From assembly GCA_030426805.1 (NCBI GenBank), contig JAUHXU010000001.1, positions 1,452,861 to 1,516,860 on the forward strand: 64,000 nt of DNA. The letters are read 5' to 3'. Under the pieces are notes generated by a model. That model was not told the DNA's origin. It saw only the letters and a program-made list of their open reading frames with translations, and made no database searches. This document shows positions 17,132 through 25,437 of the stretch, in pieces. Origin of the DNA: a bacterium. GTDB taxonomy: Bacteria > Planctomycetota > JAFGQW01. How positions within the stretch are numbered: position 1 is the stretch's first letter; every line of letters starts with the position of its first letter. Made by a program: the position numbers and the translations under genes.

Positions 17132-17157
17132 CGCGGGGCCCGATCGTGGGCCCCGCG
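17132..17157 (+). terminator. Perfect 10-bp GC hairpin between the CotH and LTD genes
   Basis: CGCGGGGCCC (17132-17141), a 6-nt loop, then GGGCCCCGCG (17148-17157), 13 bp after the CotH stop and ending just before the LTD gene's ribosome-binding site. There is no T-tract, so a plain intrinsic terminator is unlikely. A transcript-stabilising or attenuating hairpin that sets different levels for the two genes is more plausible. Confidence 0.5.
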
Positions 17158-17173
17158 AGTGAAGGAGATCGAC

Positions 17174-18052
17174 ATGGGACTTCGACACGCCGTTGCCGCG
17201 ACCGCCTTCGTATTGGCGATCGCCGCGGCACTGCCCGCGCAACTCGTGATCACCGAGTTCGTCGCGCGCAACAACACCGGCATCCAGGATCAGAACATGC
17301 AGTTCGAGGACTGGATCGAGATCACGAACCTCGGCGCCGGCCCGCCGCTCGACATCTCGGGCTACTACATGACCGACGACCTGCTGGTGCCGACGAAGTG
17401 GGCGTTCCCGCCGAACACGACGATCGCGCCCGGCCAGACCCTGCTGATCTGGGCGGACGAGGATCTGCTCGAGGGGCCGCTCCACGCGGACTTCAAGCTC
17501 AGTGCGAACGGCGAGGAGATCGGCCTCTTCGCGCCGAACGGCACGACGCTGATCGACTCGGTCAAGTTCGGTCCGCAGTTGCCGGACGTCGCCGAAGGGC
17601 GGCTCGCCGGCTCGACCGCGAACCGCTGGTACGCGTTCCCGACGCCGACCCCGCGCGCGCCGAACCAACCGACCCCGTGCGGCAACCTCCCGATCGACCG
17701 CATCGCCGGTCTGCCGAACCCCGGCGGCGTGCTCGCGGGCGGCGCCGGACCGCAGGTCGGCAAGCTCGCGACCTGGACGATCGGCGGCGCGCCGACATCG
17801 GCAGCCGGCAAGATGGCGCTCTCGACCGGGGCGGGCTACTTCGACCTCGGTGCCACCGGGGCGCTCCTGCTCGACGTGACCAACCTCGTGCTCTTCGACA
17901 CGAGCACGGATGCGACCGGCGCCGGAAACTTCGCACTGCCGGTGCCGAACGTCGCCCAACTCGCCGGCGTCACGTTCTACCTCCAGGCGTGGCTCGGCAA
18001 CACGACCGCCAACGGTCTGACGTCGGGCGTCATCGCACGCGTGTGCCCGTAG
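17174..18052 (+). CDS. Secreted lamin-tail-domain (LTD) protein
   Basis: A 292-aa exported protein consisting of a signal peptide (to about residue 22, ALPAQ), one LTD domain (LVITEFVARNNTGIQDQNMQ to about residue 160, with DWIEITNLG and LIWADED) and the same C-terminal module as its neighbours (PCGNLPIDRI onward, ending RVCP). The LTD part is nearly superimposable on that of the upstream CotH protein. This gene therefore looks like a CotH paralogue that lost, or never had, the kinase. AAGGAG lies seven bases before the ATG at 17174, which rejects the upstream GTG. LTD domains bind DNA, polymers or surfaces in different lineages; its role here is unknown. It sits between two CotH genes in one operon. 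Confidence 0.85.
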   Translation: MGLRHAVAATAFVLAIAAALPAQLVITEFVARNNTGIQDQNMQFEDWIEITNLGAGPPLDISGYYMTDDLLVPTKWAFPPNTTIAPGQTLLIWADEDLLEGPLHADFKLSANGEEIGLFAPNGTTLIDSVKFGPQLPDVAEGRLAGSTANRWYAFPTPTPRAPNQPTPCGNLPIDRIAGLPNPGGVLAGGAGPQVGKLATWTIGGAPTSAAGKMALSTGAGYFDLGATGALLLDVTNLVLFDTSTDATGAGNFALPVPNVAQLAGVTFYLQAWLGNTTANGLTSGVIARVCP

Positions 18053-18054
18053 GC

Positions 18055-20475
18055 GTGCGCGCGTCGATCCTCGGATGCGTCGGGGCCGCGCTGCTCATCG
18101 CAGCGCTCGCCCCCGACGCGCGAGCGCAGACACCGGATCTCTACGACGGCGCAACGATCCGGACGCTTCGCTTCACGTTCCGCCAGTCGAACTGGTGGCA
18201 ACTGCTGCAGAACAACTACTCGCAGAAGATCGACATCCGCGCCGACCTGCAGGTCGACAACAAGACCTACCCCGACGTGGGGTTTCGCTTCCGTGGATCG
18301 TCGTCCTACGTGCTGACCGGCAGCTCGCGCAAGAAGTCGTTCAACGTCACGATGGACGCGTTCACGCCCGGCCAGCATCTGTACGGCTACGAGAACCTCA
18401 ACCTGTCCAACGCGTTCAACGACCCGACGTTCCTCCGCGAGGTGCTCTCCTACGAGATCCAGCGCCGCTACATCCCGGCGCCGAAGTGCAACTTCGTCAA
18501 CGTCTATCTGAACAACGAGTACTGGGGCATCTACGTCAACGTCCAGCAGCCCGACAAGACGATGATCGGTGAGTGGTTCGACGGGGACGACGGCAACCGC
18601 TACCGCGGCGATCCGCCCACCGGCTCGAGCACGAAGTCGGCCCTGCAGTGGCAGGGCACGTCGCCCGCGCCGTATCAGGCTGCCTACCAACTGAAGACGA
18701 CGCAGAGCGCGAACCCGTGGACCGACCTGATCCACGCGTGCGACGTGCTCAACAACATGCCGCCGGCCTCGTATCCGAGCGCGATCAACGTCGACCGTGC
18801 GCTGTGGTACCTCGCCCTGATGAACGTGCTCGTCAACCTCGACAGCTACGTCGTGCGCGGCAACGACTACTATATCTACTTCAGCGAAGTCGGCAGCCGC
18901 CTGAACACGATCCCGTGGGACATGAACGAGAGCTTCGGCGGGTTCGACGCCAACCTGTCGGTCTCGCAGCGCAAGAACCTCTCGCCGTTCTACCAGGAGA
19001 CGAACACCGAGCGACCGTTGCTGCGCAATCTCCTCGCGGTGCCGAAGTGGCGCGCACAATACGTCGCGCACCTGCGGACGATCCTGACGGAGTCGTTCAG
19101 CCCCGCCACGCTCGATCCGCTCATCACCGCGATGCACGCGCAGATCAGCGCCGACGTACTCGCCGACACGAAGAAGCTCTACTCGAGCGCGTTCTTCACG
19201 CAGGCACTGACGCAGAACGTGACCGTCGGCAGTGGTCCGTGGGCGACGACCCTGCCGGCGATGCGGCCGTTCGTGCGTGATCGGCATGCCGCGCTGATGG
19301 CTCACCCCGACATCGCACGCGCCGCACCGACGATCAGCAACGTCGCGCATTCACCGAGTCAGCCGATCCGCAACCAGGCCGTCGTCGTCACTGCCGCGAT
19401 CGGCGCCGCGACCACCCTCTCGACGGTCGAACTCGAGTATGCCACCGGCGAGACGTTCACCGCGACACCGATGTTCGACGACGGGCTGCACGGCGACGGT
19501 GCCCCGAACGACGGCGTCTACGGCGCGTCGATCCCCGGCACGGCGATCGGCGCCACCGTGCGCTACTTCGTGCGCGCGTGGGACGCGTCCGGCTCGATGT
19601 CCCTCGACCCGCCGCGGGCGGAGCTGGTCACCCACGACTACACCGTCGCCCCGCCGACCGCGACGAGTCCGGTGCGAATCAGCGAGTTGCTCGCGAAGAA
19701 CGCGAACGGCATCCGCGACGAGAACAACGAACTCGAGGATTGGCTCGAACTCGAGAACACCGGCTCGGCGCCGGTGGATCTGAGTGGCGCGTTCCTGACC
19801 GATACGCTCGCGCTGCCGACGCGGTGGCGGATCCCCCTCGGGACGATCGTCGCGCCGGGCGCGACGCTCCTCGTCTGGTGCGACGACGAGGTCGGCGAGG
19901 GGCCGCTCCACGCGAACTTCAAGCTCTCCGGCAGCGGCGAGACGATCGCGCTCTTCGCGACCGACGGCGTCACGCTGCTCGACTCGGTCACGTTCGGCCC
20001 ACAGGTCGACGACGTCTCCACCGGTCGTATCCGCGGCGTCGCATCCGCCACCTGGGTGACGCTGCCGCAGCCGACGCCACGCGCACCGAACCGGGCCGAA
20101 CCGTGCGGGCACCTGCCCTACCGCGCACTCGACGTCGTGGTGCCGACCGTGCGCGTCACCGCACAAGGGACGCCGACGATCGGCGCATCGCTCGTCTACT
20201 CGGTGACCGGCGCTCCGGCATCGACCTCGGGACTGGTCGCGGTCGGCTTCGAGCCGGCACACGCGGCACTCGGCGCGCTCGGTACGCTGCTCGTCGACGT
20301 CACCGCGACGGCGCTCCTCCCGATCCGAACCGACGCGACGGGCGCGGCGGCGCTACCGCTGGGCGTGCCGAACGCGCCCGCGCTTCGCGGCGTGGTCGCG
20401 TTCGTGCAGGGGTTCGTCCACGACGGCACCGGCGGTGGGCTGTCCGGAGCGATCGCGACGCGCATCTGCCCCTGA
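18055..20475 (+). CDS. Second secreted CotH-family kinase with LTD and C-terminal module
   Basis: An 806-aa paralogue of the protein encoded at 14731-17118, with the same domain order. It has a signal peptide (LGCVGAALLIAALAPDARAQ), a CotH domain (about 30-410, with FRGSSSY, SRKKSFNV, DPTFLREVLSYEIQRRY near 122, YLNNEYWGIYVNVQQ, and IPWDMNESFGG near 285), the DDGLHGDGAPNDGVYGA linker, an LTD (about 537-680) and the C-terminal module (PCGHLPYRAL to ATRICP). The metal-site segment is WDMNE instead of FDLNE. The start is GTG at 18055, two bases after the LTD gene stop; GTG at 18043 is possible. Two DNA stretches of about 40 bp are nearly identical between the paralogues, which indicates tandem duplication. 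It is the last gene of the operon. Confidence 0.88.
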   Translation: MRASILGCVGAALLIAALAPDARAQTPDLYDGATIRTLRFTFRQSNWWQLLQNNYSQKIDIRADLQVDNKTYPDVGFRFRGSSSYVLTGSSRKKSFNVTMDAFTPGQHLYGYENLNLSNAFNDPTFLREVLSYEIQRRYIPAPKCNFVNVYLNNEYWGIYVNVQQPDKTMIGEWFDGDDGNRYRGDPPTGSSTKSALQWQGTSPAPYQAAYQLKTTQSANPWTDLIHACDVLNNMPPASYPSAINVDRALWYLALMNVLVNLDSYVVRGNDYYIYFSEVGSRLNTIPWDMNESFGGFDANLSVSQRKNLSPFYQETNTERPLLRNLLAVPKWRAQYVAHLRTILTESFSPATLDPLITAMHAQISADVLADTKKLYSSAFFTQALTQNVTVGSGPWATTLPAMRPFVRDRHAALMAHPDIARAAPTISNVAHSPSQPIRNQAVVVTAAIGAATTLSTVELEYATGETFTATPMFDDGLHGDGAPNDGVYGASIPGTAIGATVRYFVRAWDASGSMSLDPPRAELVTHDYTVAPPTATSPVRISELLAKNANGIRDENNELEDWLELENTGSAPVDLSGAFLTDTLALPTRWRIPLGTIVAPGATLLVWCDDEVGEGPLHANFKLSGSGETIALFATDGVTLLDSVTFGPQVDDVSTGRIRGVASATWVTLPQPTPRAPNRAEPCGHLPYRALDVVVPTVRVTAQGTPTIGASLVYSVTGAPASTSGLVAVGFEPAHAALGALGTLLVDVTATALLPIRTDATGAAALPLGVPNAPALRGVVAFVQGFVHDGTGGGLSGAIATRICP

Positions 20476-20495
20476 GGGCCGTCGATCGGCGGGCA

Positions 20496-21410
20496 TCAAT
20501 CGGCGGCCTGGGTCTTGCGGATGTGGCCGTAGTTCAGGAGTGCCACGAAGAGGCTGCCGCCGACGAGGTTGCCGGCGAGCGCGATCCCGATGAAGCGAGC
20601 GACCTCGCCGATGGTGAACGCGTCGCTGTTCATCCACGCCGCGAACATCTCGACCGAACCGGCGATCGAGTGGTGCAGGCCGCCCGTGCCGATCAAGAAC
20701 GTGACGATGTAGATCGACACGATCTGGCTCGTGGCGGGCGGCGTCGCGAGGATCAGCCAGGCGCCCTGCGCCATCAACCACCCGGCGAGAATCGCGCTGA
20801 CGAGCAACGTTCCCGCACCGAATTCGACGAGGTGGTGACCGATCTCCACGTAGCCCGACGCGGCACCGACGACGTCGTCGGCACAGGTGAGCAAACCCGC
20901 CCCCGCGAAGCCTCCGATAAGGTTGCCGACGATCACGACGCCCCACAATCGGAGCAGGCGGGTGACACGCGATCGACCGTCGAGCACCGGATAGACGGCC
21001 GTGGCCGTGTGTTCGGTGAAGAGTTGCGTACCGCTCATCACGCAGACGACGAACCCGAGCGGATAGACCAACGCAACCGCGATCCGGCGCGCGACGGCGG
21101 ACTCGACGTCCGCCACCGCCAACGTGACGACCGCGACCGCCATCGCCGTGAACGCGAGGATCAGGCCGGCCGCGATCGACGACAACGCGAGGGACACGAG
21201 GGGGCGCTCGAGCTGCTCCACGCCCTCCTCGATCGCCTTCTCGAGGACGTCGTCCGGATGGCGCAGCGCCTGATCGTTGCGCTTGACGATGACGGGGACG
21301 AAGTGATGATCCTCCTCCGCCCGCTCGAGCGTCCGTGGCGTGGACGAGTCGGCCGCGGCCGGTGCCCCATCCGGCAGGATCACCGCATTGCCGCTGTCGG
21401 GTGACCGCAT
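20496..21410 (-). CDS. Formate/nitrite transporter (FNT) family channel
   Basis: A 304-aa membrane protein with a hydrophilic N-terminal extension of about 75 residues followed by six hydrophobic helices in the FNT pattern. Key segments are LSSIAAGLILAFTAMAVAV, VALVYPLGFVVCVMSGTQLFTEHTATAV, LLRLWGVVIVGNLIGG and the last-helix GIALAGNLVGGS. FNT channels are pentameric, aquaporin-like pores for small monovalent anions such as formate, nitrite or hydrosulfide. GTQLFTEHT corresponds to the first broken-helix region. The start ATG (21410) is one base past the stop of the PRC-barrel gene, so it is translationally coupled. It is the last gene of a three-gene unit apparently under sigma-54 control. 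The ion carried cannot be predicted. Confidence 0.85.
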   Translation of the reverse strand: MRSPDSGNAVILPDGAPAAADSSTPRTLERAEEDHHFVPVIVKRNDQALRHPDDVLEKAIEEGVEQLERPLVSLALSSIAAGLILAFTAMAVAVVTLAVADVESAVARRIAVALVYPLGFVVCVMSGTQLFTEHTATAVYPVLDGRSRVTRLLRLWGVVIVGNLIGGFAGAGLLTCADDVVGAASGYVEIGHHLVEFGAGTLLVSAILAGWLMAQGAWLILATPPATSQIVSIYIVTFLIGTGGLHHSIAGSVEMFAAWMNSDAFTIGEVARFIGIALAGNLVGGSLFVALLNYGHIRKTQAAD

Positions 21411-21411
21411 G

Positions 21412-22026
21412 TCAGGCGGCCGGTGCCGGGCGGACGAGGATGCGCGCACGGCGCATCGAAATCCGGTCGATCGCGTCGAACGGCAGCACGCGCTTGCTCA
21501 TCTGGATCGGCCACCCCCGACCGATCACCATCGACGCCATGCGCCACGCATCCGGGTCGAACAGGAGATCGGTGACGCGCCCCTCGTGGCCATCGCGCGA
21601 CGCGACGTCGTAGCCGAGGACTTCGCGCGCGGAGCGGAGGTTCGACCGCGCCCGCACCTCCGCGAGTGCGCGACGCGCTTCGTTCACGATCGACTCCCCG
21701 GACACGACCGGACCCGCGTCCGCCGTGTCCGCCACGTCCGCGTCGTCACTCCCCGTGCGTGCGGCACGCGACACCGGGGGCGCGCAGTCGATGTCGGGGC
21801 TCGTTCTCACCTGCTCGACCGACAGGTCGCAAGCGATGTCGTCGGCCTGCGGCGAAACGGCGAACGGCGACACGAGGACCTTGCGTCCGGGCAACCACCG
21901 CCCCACATCGACGATCACGAATCGGACCGTATGCAGACGATCGTCGAACAACAGGTCGTGGCAAGACCCGGCGATGCCGTCACGCGACCGCATCGGCATG
22001 TCCATCAGATTCGCTCCACTCAACAT
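21412..22026 (-). CDS. Double PRC-barrel domain protein
   Basis: A 204-aa soluble protein made of two PRC-barrel domains joined by an acidic linker (about 95-118). The first runs LMDMPMRSRDGIAGSCHDLLFDD (reported in part) to GRKVLVSP (about 7-55). The second runs VLGYDVASRDGHEGRVTDLLF to SKRVLPFDAIDRI (about 140-190). PRC barrels are small beta domains found in the photosynthetic reaction-centre H subunit, RimM and stress-related proteins, where they mediate protein contacts. The ATG at 22026 follows AGAGAAG at a normal distance. It lies between the unknown membrane protein and the FNT channel in the sigma-54 unit, so it could be a cytosolic regulator of the channel (inference). Confidence 0.85.
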   Translation of the reverse strand: MLSGANLMDMPMRSRDGIAGSCHDLLFDDRLHTVRFVIVDVGRWLPGRKVLVSPFAVSPQADDIACDLSVEQVRTSPDIDCAPPVSRAARTGSDDADVADTADAGPVVSGESIVNEARRALAEVRARSNLRSAREVLGYDVASRDGHEGRVTDLLFDPDAWRMASMVIGRGWPIQMSKRVLPFDAIDRISMRRARILVRPAPAA

Positions 22027-22097
22027 GACTCTCTTCTCTCCGTTCGGGGTTCTCGGCTTGCTCTCGCGCGCTCCACGTCGCTGATCCGACCCGGTCA

Positions 22098-23144
22098 CTA
22101 CGGGGTCGTTTCGGGCGATCGCGGCTTCTTGGGACTCGGCTTCGGCTTCTCGACCGCGATCAGTTCGGCGCGCCACGTCGGTTTCGCGTCCGCGGGCATC
22201 GCGATCGGGACGAGCGTCACGCGCTCCGCCGTTCGGTCCGCACCCCACTGCTCGAGCGCGCGATGCGGCACGCGGACGGTCGCGCGGCGCGCGCCGGCCT
22301 TGTCGGTCACTGCGAACACGAGCGTGAACGCGTCGGGGCGCTTCTTCGCGGACGCGTCGACCGCGCTCCAGAACACCGGCGTGATCGTGCCGCGCGGCGC
22401 CGCGGGGTCCGGGCGACCGTCGGACGGGGATGCAGCAGGGCGTACGGTCCGAGCGACCCAGTCGGGGCCGACGCCGACGAACAGGTGGTGCCAGCTCTTT
22501 GCGACCGTCGACGCCTTGCGGACGAGCGCTCGCGTGTCCGGGTGCCCGCGCAACGCCGCGAGTCGACGGCGGATCGCGGCCGTCTCGCTCACACGCGCTT
22601 CGAGCGCTTCGGTGCGGCGGGCCTTCTCCGGCAGCGCGACCGCCTCGGCGACGGCGTCGCGTGCGCGGCTCTCGGCCTGCTCCGCCTTCGCGAGCTTGTC
22701 GAGCAATTCGAGGAACGCGCGCCGGAGCGCAGGGACCTTGCGATCCGCGGCCTCGATCGGCGCATCCGGCACCGGGCGCGGCTCCTGCGCGGCGAGCGGC
22801 TGGACGCCGAGCGGTGCGAACGCGCCGACGAGGAGCCACACCGCCATCCCGCGGACCGGCTTCGACCGTCGTGTGCGGTCGGGCGCTCGGCTGCCGTGGT
22901 GATCCATCTCGCGCGACACCGTCGCGATCGCGGTGCGCAGTTCGTCGCGGGCCCCGCCGCTCGCGCGGACGGCGCGGTCGTATTTCATCAGCTTCGTCTC
23001 GAGTTCCGCCACCGCCATGCGCACGCGCTGCCACGCGTCCCCCTGCAGTTCCGGGAGCATCCGGTGCGCGCGCTGCAGCGCGGACGCGGCCGAGGACGCC
23101 AGCACGGATCGTCGGGCAACGGGCTCGGGCTTCTTCGCAGGCAT
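22098..23144 (-). CDS. Unknown protein with internal membrane helix, first gene of a sigma-54 operon
   Basis: A 348-aa protein that I do not recognise. The first ~100 residues are charged and helical (ALQRAHRMLPELQGDAWQRV and AVAELETKLMKYDRAV). A single hydrophobic stretch (about 106-124, GMAVWLLVGAFAPLGVQPLAAQ) looks like a signal sequence placed inside the protein. The rest has a coiled-coil-like segment (LLDKLAKAEQAESRARDAV) and a beta-rich C-terminus ending in a basic KPKPSPKKPRSP tail. An N-in/C-out anchor is likely; translation from an internal ATG at the hydrophobic segment cannot be excluded. GGAGGAAAAC precedes the ATG at 23144. A sigma-54 promoter lies 45-59 bp upstream, so this gene leads the PRC-barrel and FNT genes. 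Confidence 0.65.
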   Translation of the reverse strand: MPAKKPEPVARRSVLASSAASALQRAHRMLPELQGDAWQRVRMAVAELETKLMKYDRAVRASGGARDELRTAIATVSREMDHHGSRAPDRTRRSKPVRGMAVWLLVGAFAPLGVQPLAAQEPRPVPDAPIEAADRKVPALRRAFLELLDKLAKAEQAESRARDAVAEAVALPEKARRTEALEARVSETAAIRRRLAALRGHPDTRALVRKASTVAKSWHHLFVGVGPDWVARTVRPAASPSDGRPDPAAPRGTITPVFWSAVDASAKKRPDAFTLVFAVTDKAGARRATVRVPHRALEQWGADRTAERVTLVPIAMPADAKPTWRAELIAVEKPKPSPKKPRSPETTP

Positions 23145-23188
23145 GTTTTCCTCCGGGTTGGGGTCCATTCGTCGCGCCCTCGACAGGC

Positions 23189-23203
23189 GCAATCCCCGTG
23201 CCA
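23189..23203 (-). promoter_or_regulatory. Sigma-54 (RpoN) -24/-12 promoter
   Basis: On the minus strand the 15-mer TGGCACGGGGATTGC (23203 to 23189) fits the RpoN consensus TGGCACG-N4-TTGC, with the invariant GG and GC separated by the required 10 bp. The start of transcription would fall near 23177, 33 bases before the ATG at 23144. The divergent neighbour encodes a sigma-54 activator, which strongly supports function. Confidence 0.85.
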
Positions 23204-23289
23204 CTCGCGGGCAAGCGCCGCAGGACACGCCTGGACCGGCCCCGTACGCGATTCCCGGCGCCGGCGGAGCCGCAGAGGCCGAAGGCGCG

Positions 23290-23316
23290 CTTCCGATCGC
23301 AGAAAACGATCGGAAG
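23290..23316. promoter_or_regulatory. Palindromic operator, candidate enhancer (UAS) for the sigma-54 activator
   Basis: A perfect 10-bp inverted repeat, CTTCCGATCG (23290-23299), spacer CAGAAAA, CGATCGGAAG (23307-23316). Its centre is about 125 bp upstream of the predicted sigma-54 start site, a normal distance for a bacterial enhancer-binding-protein site, and 54 bp before the activator's own ATG. It could therefore also serve autoregulation. A further half-site, CTTCCG, follows at 23322-23327. Confidence 0.65.
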
Positions 23317-23356
23317 AGGCACTTCCGGTTCGCCCGTCCTGAGCGATCATGGCGCG

Positions 23357-24751
23357 ATGAGCGAATCGCGACCCGACACCCCGCCCCGCGTTCTGGTGTC
23401 CCTCTCGGACGATGCGTTCCGCGAACGCATCGTGAGCGCCCTCGGAGACTGTGAGGTACGCGCCGGCGACGGCTCGACACCGATCGGCGATGACGTCGAC
23501 GTCGCGGTCCTACGCCGCGCCGACCTCGGAGACGATCCGGTGGGGAACCTCGCCGGCACGACCGATCGCGCGACGGTCGTCGTGCTGAGCGCCGAGGACG
23601 ACCCGCACGATCGCGCGCAGTTGCTCGCCGCCGGAGTCGCGCACGTCCTCGACGCCGCGACACCGATCGCGCGACTCGCCTCGACGATCGAGGCGATCGC
23701 CGAGGCCGAACGGGGCGGTCGGGTCACGGGACCGGAGGTGCGCGGCAATCACGCCGAGCCGTCGCTGGTCGACTTCCTGTCGCGGAGTGCGGCGATGCGA
23801 CGGTTCGTCGAACTCGCGGCGCGCGTGGCCGACGCCGACGCGACGCTGTTGATCACCGGCGAGACCGGGGTCGGCAAGGAGCGACTCGCCCGGGCCGTCC
23901 ACGGGGAGAGCCCGCGTAGCGAGCGACCGTTCGTCTGCGTCAACTGCGGCGCGCTCCCCGCGCCGTTGCTCGAGAGCCAGCTCTTCGGACACGAGGAAGG
24001 CGCGTTCACCGGGGCGAGCGAGATGCATCGCGGCTTCTTCGAGCAGGCGGACAGCGGCACGATCTTCCTCGACGAGATCGGCGAGCTGCCGATCGAGTTG
24101 CAGGTGAAGCTCCTGACGGTGCTGCAACGTCACGAGGTGCAACGGCTCGGCGCCGAGGCGCCCGTCGCGATCGACGTGCGGGTCATGGCCGCGACGAACC
24201 GCGACCTGCGCGAACTCGTCGCCGAGGGGTCGTTTCGCGAGGACCTCTTCTATCGCTTGAACGTCGTCGCACTCGAGGTGCCACCGCTCCGGGAGCGCCC
24301 CGAAGACATCGCCGACCTCGCCGGCCAACTCGTCGCGCACTTCCGCGCCGAGACCGAGGGCAGCACGATCGAGCGAATCGACACCGACGCACTCGACCGC
24401 CTCGTCGCCTACGCATGGCCGGGCAATGTCCGCGAGCTGATCAACGTGATCGAACGCGCGACCGTGCTCGGCCGCGGCGACGCGATTCGCGTCGTCGACC
24501 TCCCTCCGGAAGTCGTCGAGGGTACGAACGCGACCGGCGCCCCCGCTCCGACGCCGAACGCGACCGGTCGCACGCTCAAGGAGGTGCGCGACGCCGCGAT
24601 CGCCCAGGCCGAGCGCGCCTACCTGCACGACGCCCTCACGCACACGAGCGGATCGATCAAGGAGACCGCTGCGCTCGCCGGGATCAGCACCCGAGCGCTC
24701 TACGACCGCCTGCGCCGCTACGACCTGCGCAAGGAGGACTACCGCGCCTGA
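23357..24751 (+). CDS. Sigma-54-dependent transcriptional activator (NtrC-like) with degenerate receiver
   Basis: A 464-aa enhancer-binding protein. Residues ~8-115 have a receiver-like alpha/beta pattern, but the phospho-acceptor strand reads VDVAVLRRADL with no aspartate at the usual place, and the conserved Lys of the receiver is also absent. The AAA+ domain has Walker A GETGVGKE (about 168), the sigma-54-contact loop GAFTGA (about 214), Walker B GTIFLDEIG (about 234), and WPGNVREL near 355. The Fis-type HTH is at the C-terminus (SIKETAALAGISTRALYDRL, about 435-455). Such proteins bind an upstream palindrome and use ATP to open RpoN promoters. The divergent RpoN promoter (23189-23203) and palindrome (23290-23316) are the obvious targets. 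The last 13 bp overlap the convergent gene. Confidence 0.93.
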   Translation: MSESRPDTPPRVLVSLSDDAFRERIVSALGDCEVRAGDGSTPIGDDVDVAVLRRADLGDDPVGNLAGTTDRATVVVLSAEDDPHDRAQLLAAGVAHVLDAATPIARLASTIEAIAEAERGGRVTGPEVRGNHAEPSLVDFLSRSAAMRRFVELAARVADADATLLITGETGVGKERLARAVHGESPRSERPFVCVNCGALPAPLLESQLFGHEEGAFTGASEMHRGFFEQADSGTIFLDEIGELPIELQVKLLTVLQRHEVQRLGAEAPVAIDVRVMAATNRDLRELVAEGSFREDLFYRLNVVALEVPPLRERPEDIADLAGQLVAHFRAETEGSTIERIDTDALDRLVAYAWPGNVRELINVIERATVLGRGDAIRVVDLPPEVVEGTNATGAPAPTPNATGRTLKEVRDAAIAQAERAYLHDALTHTSGSIKETAALAGISTRALYDRLRRYDLRKEDYRA

Positions 24752-25437
24752 GCGGCCACGAAGCGGCGCAACGCGTCGAGGAGGCGGGTCCGTTTCTCGT
24801 CGTCGGTGAGAAACGGCGCGCGGGAGAACTCGAGCTGCACCCACGGCATCTCGGCCGCGTGCGTCCGCGTGATGTAGCCGCCGCGAAACGGCTCGTTCAC
24901 CGCGACCCGGAACGGCGCAAATGCCTCCGCCAGTGCGTCACGCAGGCGCGCGAACAGCGGCGCCGGACACGAACGACCGTTCACGTCCGACAAGCAGAGT
25001 TCGGGGCGCCGCTGGCCCGGATCCGGACCGACCGGCGGCCCGTTCGCGGCCATCGTGTGGCAGTCGATCGCGAGCACGAGCGACGGCGACGCGGCGTCGG
25101 TGAGGCGATCGTGAAACGGCCTCCAGTGACGGTCGAGCAAGTGCTCGACGACGGGTTCCGGCAGCGGCGTGTGATAGACCGGTACGTCCCAGCACGTGTG
25201 CGTCTTCACGACACCGTCCTTGTGCCGGTCGTCCCGCGCCCGGTTCAAGTCGACGAACGCTCGCGCGACATCGGTCGACACGAACGCGTCGACCTCGCCG
25301 TCGATCGCGTAGATCGCCGACGCGCCGACGTCCCCGTCGGCACGAATCGCGTCGAGGGGCAGCGCGTTGTAGGGCTCGGCCTCCGGCGGCACGGCGAGGC
25401 CCGCGTGCGGCACCGAGATCAGCAGCGGCAGTTTCAT
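24739..25437 (-). CDS. N-formylglutamate amidohydrolase family protein
   Basis: A 232-aa zinc-amidohydrolase of the N-formylglutamate deformylase (HutG/HutI-like) family. Typical marks are LLISVPHAGLAVPPEA near the N-terminus with the metal-binding His, the DGDVGASAIY block, FVDLNRARDD, VLAIDCHTMA with the second His ligand, RVAVNEPFRGGYIT, and the C-terminal glutamate in WVQLEFSR. In histidine breakdown these enzymes remove the formyl group from formylglutamate; relatives act on other N-acyl amino acids. The ATG overlaps the TGA of the gamma-glutamyltransferase gene (ATGA), and a peptide ligase/peptidase fusion lies upstream, so its substrate here is more likely a glutamyl or acylated peptide than formylglutamate (inference). 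Its 3' end overlaps the sigma-54 activator gene tail to tail. Confidence 0.85.
   Translation of the reverse strand: MKLPLLISVPHAGLAVPPEAEPYNALPLDAIRADGDVGASAIYAIDGEVDAFVSTDVARAFVDLNRARDDRHKDGVVKTHTCWDVPVYHTPLPEPVVEHLLDRHWRPFHDRLTDAASPSLVLAIDCHTMAANGPPVGPDPGQRRPELCLSDVNGRSCPAPLFARLRDALAEAFAPFRVAVNEPFRGGYITRTHAAEMPWVQLEFSRAPFLTDDEKRTRLLDALRRFVAAQAR

Noticed and set aside
23145..23356. Palindrome at 23290-23316 as an intrinsic terminator
   Set aside because: There is no T-tract and no gene ending towards it; both flanking genes start from this gap. An operator/enhancer is more likely.
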